Origin: Zea mays
Lineage: Eukaryota > Streptophyta > Magnoliopsida > Poales > Poaceae
DNA length: 64,000 nt
Direction: 5' to 3'
Assembly: GCF_902167145.1 (NCBI RefSeq)
Contig: NC_050101.1
Coordinates: 113,737,789-113,801,788, forward strand
Below, piece by piece: positions 1 to 9,739 of the stretch (the stretch's first letter is position 1; each line of letters opens with the position of its first letter). The notes under the pieces are model-generated. The model was not told where the DNA came from, did no database searches, and was given only the letters and a program-made list of their open reading frames with translations. Made by a program: the position numbers and the translations under genes.

Positions 1-3000
1 TCAGAACTCACGTACACAGCGATTACATAAATGAACATCATCACACAATGCTCGAATAATAACATAAAAGAGTACTTATTACATCATAGAGTCATAGACA
101 TCCACATAGTCATTGTCTTAACAAGTAAATCAAAGTACTAGCGAAACGCAGTAAAGATAAGGCCTTCACAGGCAGCTGACTGGGGGTTGCCGCCAACCCA
201 CACCTAGAATTCGTCGTAGTTTTGGAACTCCTGGAAGTCTCCTTCCACGGCTTCGCCTTCTCCTGAGCAGTGATTACAATGCGGACAACCTGGTGTTTTG
301 TGGTAAAGCAAGGATGAGTACACATCAACGTACTCAGCAAATGTCCCTTTTGGCTGGAGTGGACTAGCTTTATGTGGGGTTAGGCTCGAGCAGTTGCTAT
401 TAGTTGGTCAGGTATTTATCATTAGTAGAAGCCAGATTTTATCATTAACCAACCCGTAAACCATTTCCTCATCGAGGAACATCATCATCATAGTCGAACC
501 GAAACCATAACATAATCCTTGTATCCCGAACCATCTGTATCTCTAATCAAAGAGGATCCCAAGGCTGCTCTTAACCATGAGCACGACTGATATACCAGTT
601 TCACTACCCTCTGCAGAGGTTGCACACTTTACCCATGAGTCATGATTCCCTTTCTACCTGGGGAGAGCTAATCCCCATTGACCACTACCTAGGTGGTCCG
701 GCATGGCATCACTACGTAGCTTTTACAAAGATTCCCTAGAGATCATAGCTGCCCGTTAGGTTTCTCCAGTTTGATAAACACAGTACCCCTCCCCGCAGGA
801 GAGTGACTAACAAAGAGCAAAACGAAAGAACCTCGGCACTCAGCCTCGGCAGAGCAAGCACTGTGCCTGGACCCCATTGACGGCACGACGGCTAAGCAAC
901 TACACCTCTAGTTCATCTAATTAATCAGCTAAGGGCATCCCATTTCACCCTCATGGTTGCACTGTTATCCCGGGTGGTCTCTCAACGAACAGGTCCTTAC
1001 GGAGAGGTACTCAGGAAACAGCCTGAGCCCCCTAGAGTATCACAAGATCATCAACATCATCAGGATAACAGTATCATAAATAGTCACATCATGTTCATTG
1101 ATTAAGTTCAGGCAATAGCACAGTGCTAACCATAACAGCCCATAAGGTTATCAAGGATAAAGTAAAGTGTAAAGCTAGTCAATCCTTAGGTTTCAAGTAA
1201 GTAATGCGGGATAGTAAGTTATAAGTGAACGGGACATAATGGGTCAGAGGACACTTGCCTTCACCAAACTGCTGATCAGGGACTTCCTCTGCAACAACCT
1301 CGGGAAACACAGACTGCTCGTTGTCTACGTAAAGTAATCATTCACACTATGCACTTGGGAAGATAACAAACAAAAGCAACATACCAAACATATGCAGCAG
1401 AGAGATCACAAGTTCATAGTAGAAAAGGGATAGGCACTCTGGTGTTCCCTAGGTCTGGGGTAGAGGACTATACAAAGTGATTCATTATCCACTAATCAGG
1501 TTTAAGTCAGTGGAGGGATTAAATCATTACATGGTTTTAAGTTCCTAAACTTAGGTGTTTAAGTCCATAAACTTAAGTATTCTAACTTTTATTAAAGTCT
1601 ACCAACTTCTAATTAATTCAAATAGGGTTCCAATAGCCTTAATCCTATCCTAGTGATTAACTATTAATTGGTACATGGAAACAGTAGGGAAACATTGTTT
1701 AAATAGATAGACAAAAACATCATGAGCATTTTGCAATTTGAAGCACCTAATTTGGAGTTCATATGACAAAGTTATGAATTTTACAAGTTTAGGGGTTAAA
1801 AATATACCCTAAATACCTATTTTGAATTAAATAAAAGGTCCAGGGACCTAACTAAGAGAAACCAGGGACGGCGGGTTCAATTTCCAGAAAGCCGGGGGTC
1901 TCTTTAAGAAAAAGCGCAGGTGAAGGGGTATCGGGCTACTACGGCCGTCAGATCTAAAGCGAACGGCCAGGATTAGATCCTGCGGGCGGGCGCGCGAGCG
2001 CGCGGCGGCCTGGGCGGCTGACAGGCGGGACCGGGCGGGCAGCGCGGGGCGCGGGCAGGCTGACAGGCGGGGCCGGCGGGCAGAGCGAGCGCGCGGGCGG
2101 GCTGACAGGCGGGGCCGGCGGGCAGAGCGAGCGCGCGGGCGGGCTGACAGGCGGGGCCCAAACGGCAGGGAGACGGGGTGTGGGGGAAGCGGGCCTGGGC
2201 CGCTGGATCTCCGGCGGACGGCCAGGATTAGGCTTGACCTAATTAAAACGGGACCGCCCGATCTGGGACGGACGGTGGGGATCGGGTGGCCGGCCTGGGC
2301 TTCTTCTACGGCTAGCTGGGGTGGCGGCGCTCGTCCCCGCGGCGGAGGACTCGCCGGAGACGAGGGGCGCGGGCGTTTAGCGGGCCTCCGAGGCGACCTG
2401 AGCGGCCGGGAAGGTTGGGGAGGGCACGGGGAGTCCTTTGGTGGGGTCTGGGTCGGGGCAGGGGCACCGGAGGGGGGCGGTTCACGGCGGAGCGGCTCGG
2501 CGGCGGCATAAATCTACTCCGGCGAGGAATTACACATGGCAGAAGGCAATACACGGGTCGATAGGGGCGGGAGAGGTTCTTTACCTCAAGGCGGGCTCCG
2601 GGGACTCCTCGGCGACGGCAATGGCGCGACGGTGGCCCGGGGCGGCGGTGGCGGACCTCCGCGGCTGCACGGGGAACGGCGGGTGAGCGCGGGCAGAGAG
2701 AAATAGGGAGGGGGAGAGGGAATTGGGGCGCGTCCCGGGTTGCGGACGCCGGGGCGAAGCTCACCGTGGCAACGGACACGGTGGAGCTCCAACGGCGGCC
2801 GGGAAACGAGCTCGGGACGGCGGGGATTTGTGGCGGCGGCGCTCTGGCGTGCGCGCAGCGAGGGAGAGGTGGAAGAGGGGTCTGCTGGAGCGCAAATGGG
2901 GGAGGGGGAGAGGGCGAGTGGGGCTCGGGGCTCAAGTGGCCAGGGGCGGGGCGGTTGCGAGCTCCACGCGCGACGTGGGCGCGGAGAAGGCGGGCGCGCG

Positions 3001-3448
3001 GGAGGCAGCTGCGCTGACGGGCGGGCCCGCCAGGGCAGAGAGAGCGGGGGGAAGAGAGCGCGCGCGCGGGATGGGCTTAGTGGGCCGAAAGGCCGAGGGG
3101 GGGGGGGCAGGGTTGGGCTTCTTTCCTTTTTCCTTTTATTCTGGAATTGTTTTCTCTTTTCTTTTTATTTTCTCTATTTGATTCAAATCCAAATAAGCCA
3201 CAAATTCAAATTAGACTTTCCAAGAATTATGCACCAAACAAAAGTGAAATCTAGGGTTCAACATGATGCAACAACTCATACTCCCTTAGGGTTTAACCAT
3301 ATTAAACTATAATTACAAATGAAATAAGCACTTTTCTCCTATAGAAATGAGAAAGAAAAGAATGAGGAAGGATGAGAAAAGGGAAGTAACACCTGAATTT
3401 GTGAATATGAGCAAAGAAATTTTATACCCCCAAATTCAGGGTGTTACA
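1..3448 (-). repeat. 3' LTR of the Tekay-type element (partial)
   Basis: It matches 9794-13239 almost base for base at a nearly constant offset of 9793, and ends in GGTGTTACA, the inverted LTR terminus. It contains a 42-bp GC-rich minisatellite, a very GC-rich block (about 1970-3110), a G-run near 3100 and a pyrimidine-rich stretch just after it. Several long reading frames on both strands in the GC-rich block are compositional and have no gene-like content. Confidence 0.95.
2017..2160. repeat. 42-bp GC-rich minisatellite in left LTR
   Basis: The motif GCTGACAGGCGGG recurs at 2017, 2059, 2101 and 2143, exactly 42 bp apart. The two central units are almost identical, and the last is cut short by a change to GGGCCCAAACGG. 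The same array occurs at 11810-11953 in the other LTR. Confidence 0.9.
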
Positions 3449-3466
3449 AACCTATCCCCCTTAAAA
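3449..3466 (-). other. Polypurine tract of the Tekay-type element
   Basis: Read on the minus strand, the sequence directly before the 3' LTR is TTTTAAGGGGGATAGGTT, a purine-rich primer site for plus-strand DNA synthesis. It abuts the LTR terminus TGTAACACCC and lies just after the pol stop codon. Confidence 0.85.
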
Positions 3467-3483
3467 GAATCTCGCCCCGAGAT

Positions 3484-6400
3484 TCAAGGTTGGTCAGCAA
3501 AGAGTTCAGGGTATTTGGCCTTCAGATCATCTTCTCGTTCCCAGGTTGCTTCTTCTTCGGAGTGGTGACCCCATCTGACTTTGCACATTCTGATGGTATT
3601 CCTCCGGGTGACTCTGTCCGCAAACTCCAGAATCTGCGTTGGCTTTTCTATGTATGTCAGATCCTCCTGGACCTCCAAACCCTCCACTGGCAACTGTTCT
3701 TCTGGTACTCGCAGACACTTTTTCAATTGCGACACATGGAACACATTGTGCACTGCCGACAAACTTTCTGGTAGGTTGAGTTGGTAAGCCACCTCTCCAC
3801 GCTTTGCTTGAATCTGATATGGCCCAAAGTACCGGGGTGCTAACTTGCCTTTAACCCCGAACCTTCTGACTCCCCTGATAGGTGACACCTTCATATAGAC
3901 GTAATCCCCCACTTCGAAACTCAGTTCTCTTCTCCTTCGGTTCGCATAGCTTCGCTGTCTTGACTGGGCTATCTTCAGATTCTCCCGAACCATTTTGATA
4001 TTCTCTTCGGCTTCAAGCAAGATGTCGGGGCCAAACACCTGTCTCTCTCCAGGCTGGTCCCAATGCAGCGGAGTCCTACAACTCCGTCCATAGAGTGCCT
4101 GAAATGGCGACATCTTCAAGCTGGCCTGGTAACTATTGTTGTAGGAGAATTCTGCATAAGGTAACCTTTTGTCCCATCCTGACTTGTCTTGCAACGCACA
4201 GGCTCTCAACATATCTTCTAGGATCTGGTTAGTTCTTTCAGTCTGACCGTCAGTCTGCGGGTGATAAGCTGAGCTGAAGTTCAAATGTGTGCCCAAAGCT
4301 TCTTGTAGTTGTTGCCAAAAATGAGATGTGAACTGCGTTCCTCGATCTGACACTATCTTCTTCGGCACACCATGAAGGCAGACTATCCGTGACATGTATA
4401 ACTCAGCTAACGTTGCTCCGGTGTATGTCGTCTTCACAGGTATGAAATGGGCCACCTTTGTTAAGCGGTCCACAACCACCCAGATGGAATCATAGCCGGC
4501 CCGGGTACGAGGTAGGCCAACTATGAAATCCATCCCGATCTCATCCCACTTCCACTGAGGAATCCGCAATGGCTGCAACAATCCGGCGGGCCTTTGATGC
4601 TCTGCTTTGGTTCTCTGACAGCTATCACAGATGGCGACATATTCTGCGATCTCTCTTTTCATGCCATACCACCAAAACCTCCTTTTTAAATCCTGATACA
4701 TCTTCTCGCTCCCTGGGTGTATGGAGTAGGCTGTCTCATGAGCTTCCTTGAGGATCAGTTCCCGAATAGGTTTGAGGTCGGGGAAACACAATCGGTCCTT
4801 GAACCATATTACTCCTTCTTCGTCCTCTCGAAAGTCTTTGCCTCTTCCTTCTAAGATCAGCTGCCGGATCTTGTTGATGCTTTCATCATCCTTCTGCCCT
4901 TCTTTGATCTCCCGCTCTAGGGTGGGCTCTAATTCCACTGTTACTCCCTGCGTACTGTTCAGGAAACCGAGGCTCAGTCTGTCGAACTCTTTGGCTAACT
5001 CATACGGCATCGGGTACGAGGCCAACATATTGACTTGACTCTTCCTGCTCAGAGCATCTGCAACAACATTGGCTTTGCCTGGATGGTAATGTATCTCCAA
5101 CTCATAGTCCTTGATCAATTCCAACCATCTTCGCTGCCTCATGTTTAACTCTGACTGGGTGAATATGTACTTCAGACTTTTATGATCTGTGTAGATGTCG
5201 CACTTCTGCCCATACAGGTAATGTCTCCAGGTCTTTAAAGCATGAACCACTGCTGCCAACTCCAGGTCATGTGTGGGATAATTTTTCTCATGGATCTTCA
5301 GCTGCCGAGATGAGTATGCTACCACTCTTCCTTCTTGCATTAGCACACATCCCAATCCGGTGTAAGAAGCGTCGCAATACACTGAGAATGACTTGTGAAC
5401 ATCAGGCAGAACTAACACAGGAGCTGTAGTCAATCTATTTTTCAGTTCTTCAAATGCTTGCTGACACTTTTGGGTCCACTTAAACTCAACTTTCTTCGCT
5501 AGCAACGCTGTCATCGGTCTAGCAATCTTTGAGAAGCCTTCGATGAAACGCCTGTAATACCCAGCCATTCCAATGAAGCTCTTGATCCCACGAACATCCT
5601 TCGATGCTTTCCAGTTCAGGATATCTGCTACCTTCTTTGGATCCACTGCCAACCCATCTTGGTTTATGATATGACCCAGAAATAAGACTTCATGAATCCA
5701 GAACTCGCATTTGCCCAGCTTGGCATACAACTGATGCTCTCGAAGCCTTTGCAATACCATCTTCAAATGCTCCACATGATCTTCCTCACTTTGAGAGTAT
5801 ATGAGAATGTCATCGATGAACACTACCACAAACTTGTCTAGATAGTCCATGAACACGCTGTTCATCAGATACATAAAGAAGGCTGGCGCATTTGTCAATC
5901 CAAAGGACATAACTGTGAACTCATATAACCCATACTTGGTGATGAATGCTGTCTTCGATATGTCCGAGGGTCGGATTCTGAGTTGATGGTAACCAGATCT
6001 CAGATCTATCTTCGAGAATACGCTGGCACCTCTGAGCTGGTCGAACAAATCTTCTATCCTTGGCAGGGGGTACTTGTTCTTGACAGTGACTTCATTCAAG
6101 GCTCTGTAGTCTATGCACATCCTTTTGGTACCATCCTTCTTCTCTACAAACAACACTGGAGCGGCCCAAGGCGAGGTACTTGGCCTGATGTAACCCTTCT
6201 CTAACATCTCATCTATCTGCTTCTTGAGCTCCACCAATTCTGGTCCAGACACTCGATAGGCTCTTTTGGAAATGGGGGTGGTACCAGGGATAAGCTCTAT
6301 GGCAAATTCAACCTTTCTCTCGGGTGGCATGCCCGTTAGCTCCTCGGGAAACACATCCGGAAAGTCTGACACGACCTTGATAGCCTCGAGCGGGTTAGGC

Positions 6401-7113
6401 TCCTTACTATCAACTGAAATCTGGTGACAGACTCCCTCCGCTGATCTAGGCATCCATAGCTCGGCCACTACCTCTTCTCCTGACGGGGACTTCAATGTTA
6501 CGGTCCTCTTGTCACAACTAACATTTGCCTCATACTTCATTAACCAGTTCATTCCTAGAATAACATCTATCCCGGGGGTGTCTATTACTATTAAGTCACT
6601 GGGGAATCCTATCCCCCTTATTTCCACCATTATATTTGAGCATATTTTATCTGTTTGTACCTTGCCACCAACCGAATTAATCCTCATGGGCGGCATCATT
6701 GCCTCTACTGAGATGTTATGCAATTCTACCCAGGTTGCAGTGACAAATGAATGGGTTGCACCAGTATCAAATAGCACTTTTGCGGGATGAGATTCGACTG
6801 AGAACATACCTACTGCCACATCTGGTGCATCCTGGATTGCTTCGGCCTCCAAGTGGTTCACCTTTCCACGGTTGTATGCTTGGCTACGATTGCCTGCTGC
6901 CGGCTGCAGTACACCTTGCCTTGTTGGAGCATTGGGGTTGGCCTGCTGCTGAGCTATCTTCTTTGGGCACTGCATCGCCCAGTGGCCTTGATCTCCACAG
7001 TGGAAACATCCTCTGCCTCCTCCTTGTGTTGGGGCTGCTTGGTTGCTCTGATTTGCTGCTGGGGCAGGAAGGCGAGGTGCCTGGTTGTTCTGCTTCTGAT
7101 ACTGATTACTTCC
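3484..7113 (-). CDS. pol: Tekay-type pol: protease, RT, RNase H, integrase, chromodomain
   Basis: An open frame of about 1209 codons, in the same frame as gag and separated from it by one TAG. It begins with a CCHC zinc knuckle ([14 protein letters not shown], near 6970-7010) that belongs to gag. Counting from the first ATG at 6975, the landmarks are: aspartic protease [11 protein letters not shown] near residue 70; reverse transcriptase with FIDDILIYS near 385; RNase H with YCDAS near 530; an integrase HHCC finger (HPGSEK...CDSC) around 760; DDE residues in DFIVGLP (815), DRGTQF (876) and [10 protein letters not shown] (912); a GPY/F module; and a chromodomain ending in [16 protein letters not shown] see no internal stop or frameshift, so the enzymes look intact. 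Expression would need readthrough or reversion of the TAG. Confidence 0.95.
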   Translation of the reverse strand, partial: GSNQYQKQNNQAPRLPAPAANQSNQAAPTQGGGRGCFHCGDQGHWAMQCPKKIAQQQANPNAPTRQGVLQPAAGNRSQAYNRGKVNHLEAEAIQDAPDVAVGMFSVESHPAKVLFDTGATHSFVTATWVELHNISVEAMMPPMRINSVGGKVQTDKICSNIMVEIRGIGFPSDLIVIDTPGIDVILGMNWLMKYEANVSCDKRTVTLKSPSGEEVVAELWMPRSAEGVCHQISVDSKEPNPLEAIKVVSDFPDVFPEELTGMPPERKVEFAIELIPGTTPISKRAYRVSGPELVELKKQIDEMLEKGYIRPSTSPWAAPVLFVEKKDGTKRMCIDYRALNEVTVKNKYPLPRIEDLFDQLRGASVFSKIDLRSGYHQLRIRPSDISKTAFITKYGLYEFTVMSFGLTNAPAFFMYLMNSVFMDYLDKFVVVFIDDILIYSQSEEDHVEHLKMVLQRLREHQLYAKLGKCEFWIHEVLFLGHIINQDGLAVDPKKVADILNWKASKDVRGIKSFIGMAGYYRRFIEGFSKIARPMTALLAKKVEFKWTQKCQQAFEELKNRLTTAPVLVLPDVHKSFSVYCDASYTGLGCVLMQEGRVVAYSSRQLKIHEKNYPTHDLELAAVVHALKTWRHYLYGQKCDIYTDHKSLKYIFTQSELNMRQRRWLELIKDYELEIHYHPGKANVVADALSRKSQVNMLASYPMPYELAKEFDRLSLGFLNSTQGVTVELEPTLEREIKEGQKDDESINKIRQLILEGRGKDFREDEEGVIWFKDRLCFPDLKPIRELILKEAHETAYSIHPGSEKMYQDLKRRFWWYGMKREIAEYVAICDSCQRTKAEHQRPAGLLQPLRIPQWKWDEIGMDFIVGLPRTRAGYDSIWVVVDRLTKVAHFIPVKTTYTGATLAELYMSRIVCLHGVPKKIVSDRGTQFTSHFWQQLQEALGTHLNFSSAYHPQTDGQTERTNQILEDMLRACALQDKSGWDKRLPYAEFSYNNSYQASLKMSPFQALYGRSCRTPLHWDQPGERQVFGPDILLEAEENIKMVRENLKIAQSRQRSYANRRRRELSFEVGDYVYMKVSPIRGVRRFGVKGKLAPRYFGPYQIQAKRGEVAYQLNLPESLSAVHNVFHVSQLKKCLRVPEEQLPVEGLEVQEDLTYIEKPTQILEFADRVTRRNTIRMCKVRWGHHSEEEATWEREDDLKAKYPELFADQP

Positions 7114-8058
7114 CTACTGGCTGTGCTGACGATACTGCTGCTGCTGCTGTGGGTACTGCCTCTGAAACTGCTGCTGATGTGGACGCTGATTCTGATTCTG
7201 ATATCCCTGTGGGTGACCAGGTCTGCCTTGTTGAGATGAACTGCCGGAGAAACGTGGACGGCTGATGCCTCCGGACTGGGGTCCACTCATCTTGCGCTTC
7301 CGATCTTCCATGTCTTTACGCTTCTTCTCAGTCATAACTGCCCTGTCGATCAGGTGCTGGAAGGTGGGGAAGGTGTGATTCATCAGCTGGTAATGCAGGG
7401 GATCCACCAAACCTCTCATGAACCTGTACTGTCTTTTAGCATCAGTGTTGACGTCCTCAGGTGCATAACGAGACAGCTGCAGAAACTTGTCTCTGTATTC
7501 ACTAACAGACAGGGGTCCCTGCTTCAGAGCCAGAAACTCCTCCTTCTTCACGATCATCAGTCCCTCTGGCACATGGTACCTGCGGAAACTCTCGCTGAAT
7601 TCTTCCCAGGTGATGGCTTCGGGGTCAGCATGTGTGGCGAGGTAGGACTCCCACCAGGACTGGGCTGCTCCCCTTAGCTGGCGGGGACCATACAGAACCT
7701 TCTCCCTGTCGTCACATTGGGCGGTGCGCAGTTCCCTTTCCACTGCACGCAACCAGTCTTCTGCATCCATGGGGTCAGCAGAATGGGCGAAGGTAGGAGG
7801 GTGCCCTCTCATGAACTCACCACGCTTATCTCGTGGCATCTGGGGCATCTGCACTTGCAATTGGGGTTGGGGTTGCTGTTGAGCCTGCTGCATGGCTGCC
7901 AGAGTCTGCCCAATGGCCTGCACTGCCTGGGTCTGCATCAAGAACATCTGCTCCACTGACATCGGGGGTGGTGGGGGAGGCTGCCTCTGTTGTTCCTCCT
8001 GCTGGTCATGCTGCTCTTGCTGAGCACGCCTGTTGCATCGGCGTCTGTTGTCAGACAT
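7114..8058 (-). CDS. gag: Tekay-type gag, ending at an in-frame TAG
   Basis: A Gag capsid protein of 314 codons from MSDNRRRC at 8058. An upstream start at 8085 is possible but adds only nine residues unlike Gag. It has a glutamine-rich N-terminus and then a retrotransposon gag domain with the family pattern FMRGHPPTFAHSADPMDAEDW and a YRDKFLQLSRYAPEDV stretch. A Q/P/R-rich tail follows, which stops at TAG (7114-7116). The zinc knuckle that should close Gag lies beyond this stop in the same frame, so Gag is truncated before its nucleic-acid-binding finger. The codon sits in a run of glutamine-rich coding and is most simply a CAG changed to TAG. Confidence 0.9.
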   Translation of the reverse strand: MSDNRRRCNRRAQQEQHDQQEEQQRQPPPPPPMSVEQMFLMQTQAVQAIGQTLAAMQQAQQQPQPQLQVQMPQMPRDKRGEFMRGHPPTFAHSADPMDAEDWLRAVERELRTAQCDDREKVLYGPRQLRGAAQSWWESYLATHADPEAITWEEFSESFRRYHVPEGLMIVKKEEFLALKQGPLSVSEYRDKFLQLSRYAPEDVNTDAKRQYRFMRGLVDPLHYQLMNHTFPTFQHLIDRAVMTEKKRKDMEDRKRKMSGPQSGGISRPRFSGSSSQQGRPGHPQGYQNQNQRPHQQQFQRQYPQQQQQYRQHSQ

Positions 8059-8085
8059 CTGTGGAATACATTCATACATCAGCAT

Positions 8086-8460
8086 TGATCTTACAACCCT
8101 TCAGCATAAGAAAAGAGAATACAGAATTCTTCATGACACTGAGTGAACAAAGAGCTTCACTGATCCTCATTATGATTCAACACAGCTTCCCAGATAAGAA
8201 GGAGAGTAGAAGTAAATGGTTTCCCAACTAAGCAACTGACTTCATTAACATTACTAGCTAAGCCAAACTGCAGGGGAAACCCACATGTTGGCTACAGTCA
8301 TTACAAAGATTCAAATCCAGCACAAGTTCATCATAACAAGCATGCAAGCAACTGATAAGCAAACTAAACTAAATGGAAGCAACTGATAAGCAAACTAAAC
8401 TGACTACCTAAGACTGAGACATCTGACTTAAGAATTATTACAAACTCCGACGCTAACGAT
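8086..8460 (-). other. Spacer between extra ORF and gag
   Basis: It is AT-richer than its neighbours. A near-repeat of about 30 bp, containing AAGCAACTGATAAGCAAACT, occurs twice around 8345-8402. I see no coding capacity or clear promoter. It would be an intercistronic leader in the element RNA. Confidence 0.5.
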
Positions 8461-9480
8461 CTAAGGATCCAGATCTATCCTGGTCTTACAGACAGGGGAA
8501 CCATAAGTGTGGTGACCACGTGGCGGCGAGCGGTATGGGTGCTGAGTCCCAACAGGAGCGGGGGAACCACCCTCCTGGTGGCGGCGCTCTGCTAGCTCAG
8601 CACGCAACTCAGCAATCTCCGTTCGAGCCCTGCTCAACTCGTCCAGAGAGTGATCCAGCTCGGTGTTAAGCACCGCGACTAGGTTGACTGTGCTGCTCAA
8701 CCTAGGGTTACCCTCACCAACAGGTGAGACAACCACACTCTCGGTGCTGCCAGTAGGGCGGCGGGGGTAGTACCGAAGGTTAAGACCGTCGGCCACGCCA
8801 CCGAACAAAGAACAGTACTGGGAGAGTGCACGCCGTGCTGCATCCTGCATAGCCGCCTCTGCAGTGTCCCTCTCGGAGATGGAGTAGTGCTTCAAAACGG
8901 CTTCCGCACCCTGGAGGTCATCCTCCGGACGGCGAACTAGGCAGGTAGCCTCCCAGCGGTCCGGGTACCTCCCGCGACTGTGCTGGTAGACTACACAACA
9001 ATACTCGATCGACCAGGTGTGCCGGTCGAAAGCCTGGCGCAGCAAAGTGTCGAGTGCGTCGTGGAAGTGACAACCGCGAGCGGCGTCACGGGTGATGGGT
9101 CGGGCGACCCATCCTTCCGCCTCCTGCGGCTCAGAGGACTCCGTGCTGTGGTCTGAGTTGTCGTCGTCGGGGTCTCCTCTAGGACCTCCTCCAGCAGCTC
9201 CTCCAACAGCTGGAACGTCCCGCGGCGGTGCAGGGGGCGCCTCCAGCTGGGCAACAGAGGAACGGGGCCTCACGGACTCCACCTCTCGCTGGGGTGGGGA
9301 GGAAGAGCCCTGCTGCTCTCTGTGCTGACGCCGGCGTTCCTGCTCCTCACGCAGGCGGTGGTGCAGCCTCTCCAGGTGACTCGACTGACCGGACACGGTG
9401 CGGTGCAGTGGACGCTCCGCAAGTCGAGACGGCGGGAAAGGAATCACCGACTTACGTGTAGTGTGTCTAAGACGAGCCAT
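8461..9480 (-). CDS. Extra sense ORF upstream of gag in the Tekay-type element, unknown function
   Basis: An uninterrupted 339-codon frame beginning 243 bp after the primer binding site, on the same strand as gag-pol. The N-terminal 60 residues are Arg/His-rich. Residues about 90-125 are low complexity and Gly/Asp/Ser/Glu-rich. Residues about 130-235 look like a folded domain: WSIEYCCVV..., WEATCLVRR, then a helix RDTAEAAMQDAARRALSQYC. That beta-then-alpha layout, with an Ala-rich helix, resembles a double-stranded-RNA-binding fold, but the basic Lys motif of that family is not obvious. The C-terminus (about 265-300) is a predicted coiled coil (ELDHSLDELSRARTEIAEL). Chromoviruses normally need only gag-pol, so this is an accessory ORF. 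I do not assign a function. Confidence 0.65.
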   Translation of the reverse strand: MARLRHTTRKSVIPFPPSRLAERPLHRTVSGQSSHLERLHHRLREEQERRRQHREQQGSSSPPQREVESVRPRSSVAQLEAPPAPPRDVPAVGGAAGGGPRGDPDDDNSDHSTESSEPQEAEGWVARPITRDAARGCHFHDALDTLLRQAFDRHTWSIEYCCVVYQHSRGRYPDRWEATCLVRRPEDDLQGAEAVLKHYSISERDTAEAAMQDAARRALSQYCSLFGGVADGLNLRYYPRRPTGSTESVVVSPVGEGNPRLSSTVNLVAVLNTELDHSLDELSRARTEIAELRAELAERRHQEGGSPAPVGTQHPYRSPPRGHHTYGSPVCKTRIDLDP

Positions 9481-9722
9481 CTACAAAAGACACCGTAAGC
9501 ATAAGAGTAAGAGCAGAACTAATATGACAAGTGAATAAACCATAGACAGAATAAGATAAAAATTTTTGACAAGGTATAATATAGTATATATATGTAGTAG
9601 AACATAGGGTTGGTCGATGTGACCGACTTTTGAAGTAACATCAGAGGTCAAGGTGAGAGGGAAGGTCAATAGTCCTTAGTACGACCAGTGCTACTCTAGG
9701 TCAGCGGTCCTACAGTCAGCAC
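9481..9722 (-). other. 5' leader of the Tekay-type element
   Basis: Non-coding leader between the PBS and the first ORF. It is AT-rich (TATATATATG near 9590) with nothing else recognisable. Confidence 0.5.
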
Positions 9723-9735
9723 GGCTTTGATACCA
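9723..9735 (-). other. Primer binding site, initiator Met tRNA type
   Basis: On the minus strand this reads TGGTATCAAAGCC. It matches the usual plant PBS TGGTATCAGAGC with one change and starts four bases inside the 5' LTR end. Confidence 0.85.
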
Positions 9736-9739
9736 CTTA

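Noticed and set aside
2275..3312. Several overlapping long reading frames on both strands of the GC-rich LTR block (also 11828-13103)
   Set aside because: Composition-driven, low-complexity Gly/Arg/Pro proteins; they occur in all frames and have no domain.
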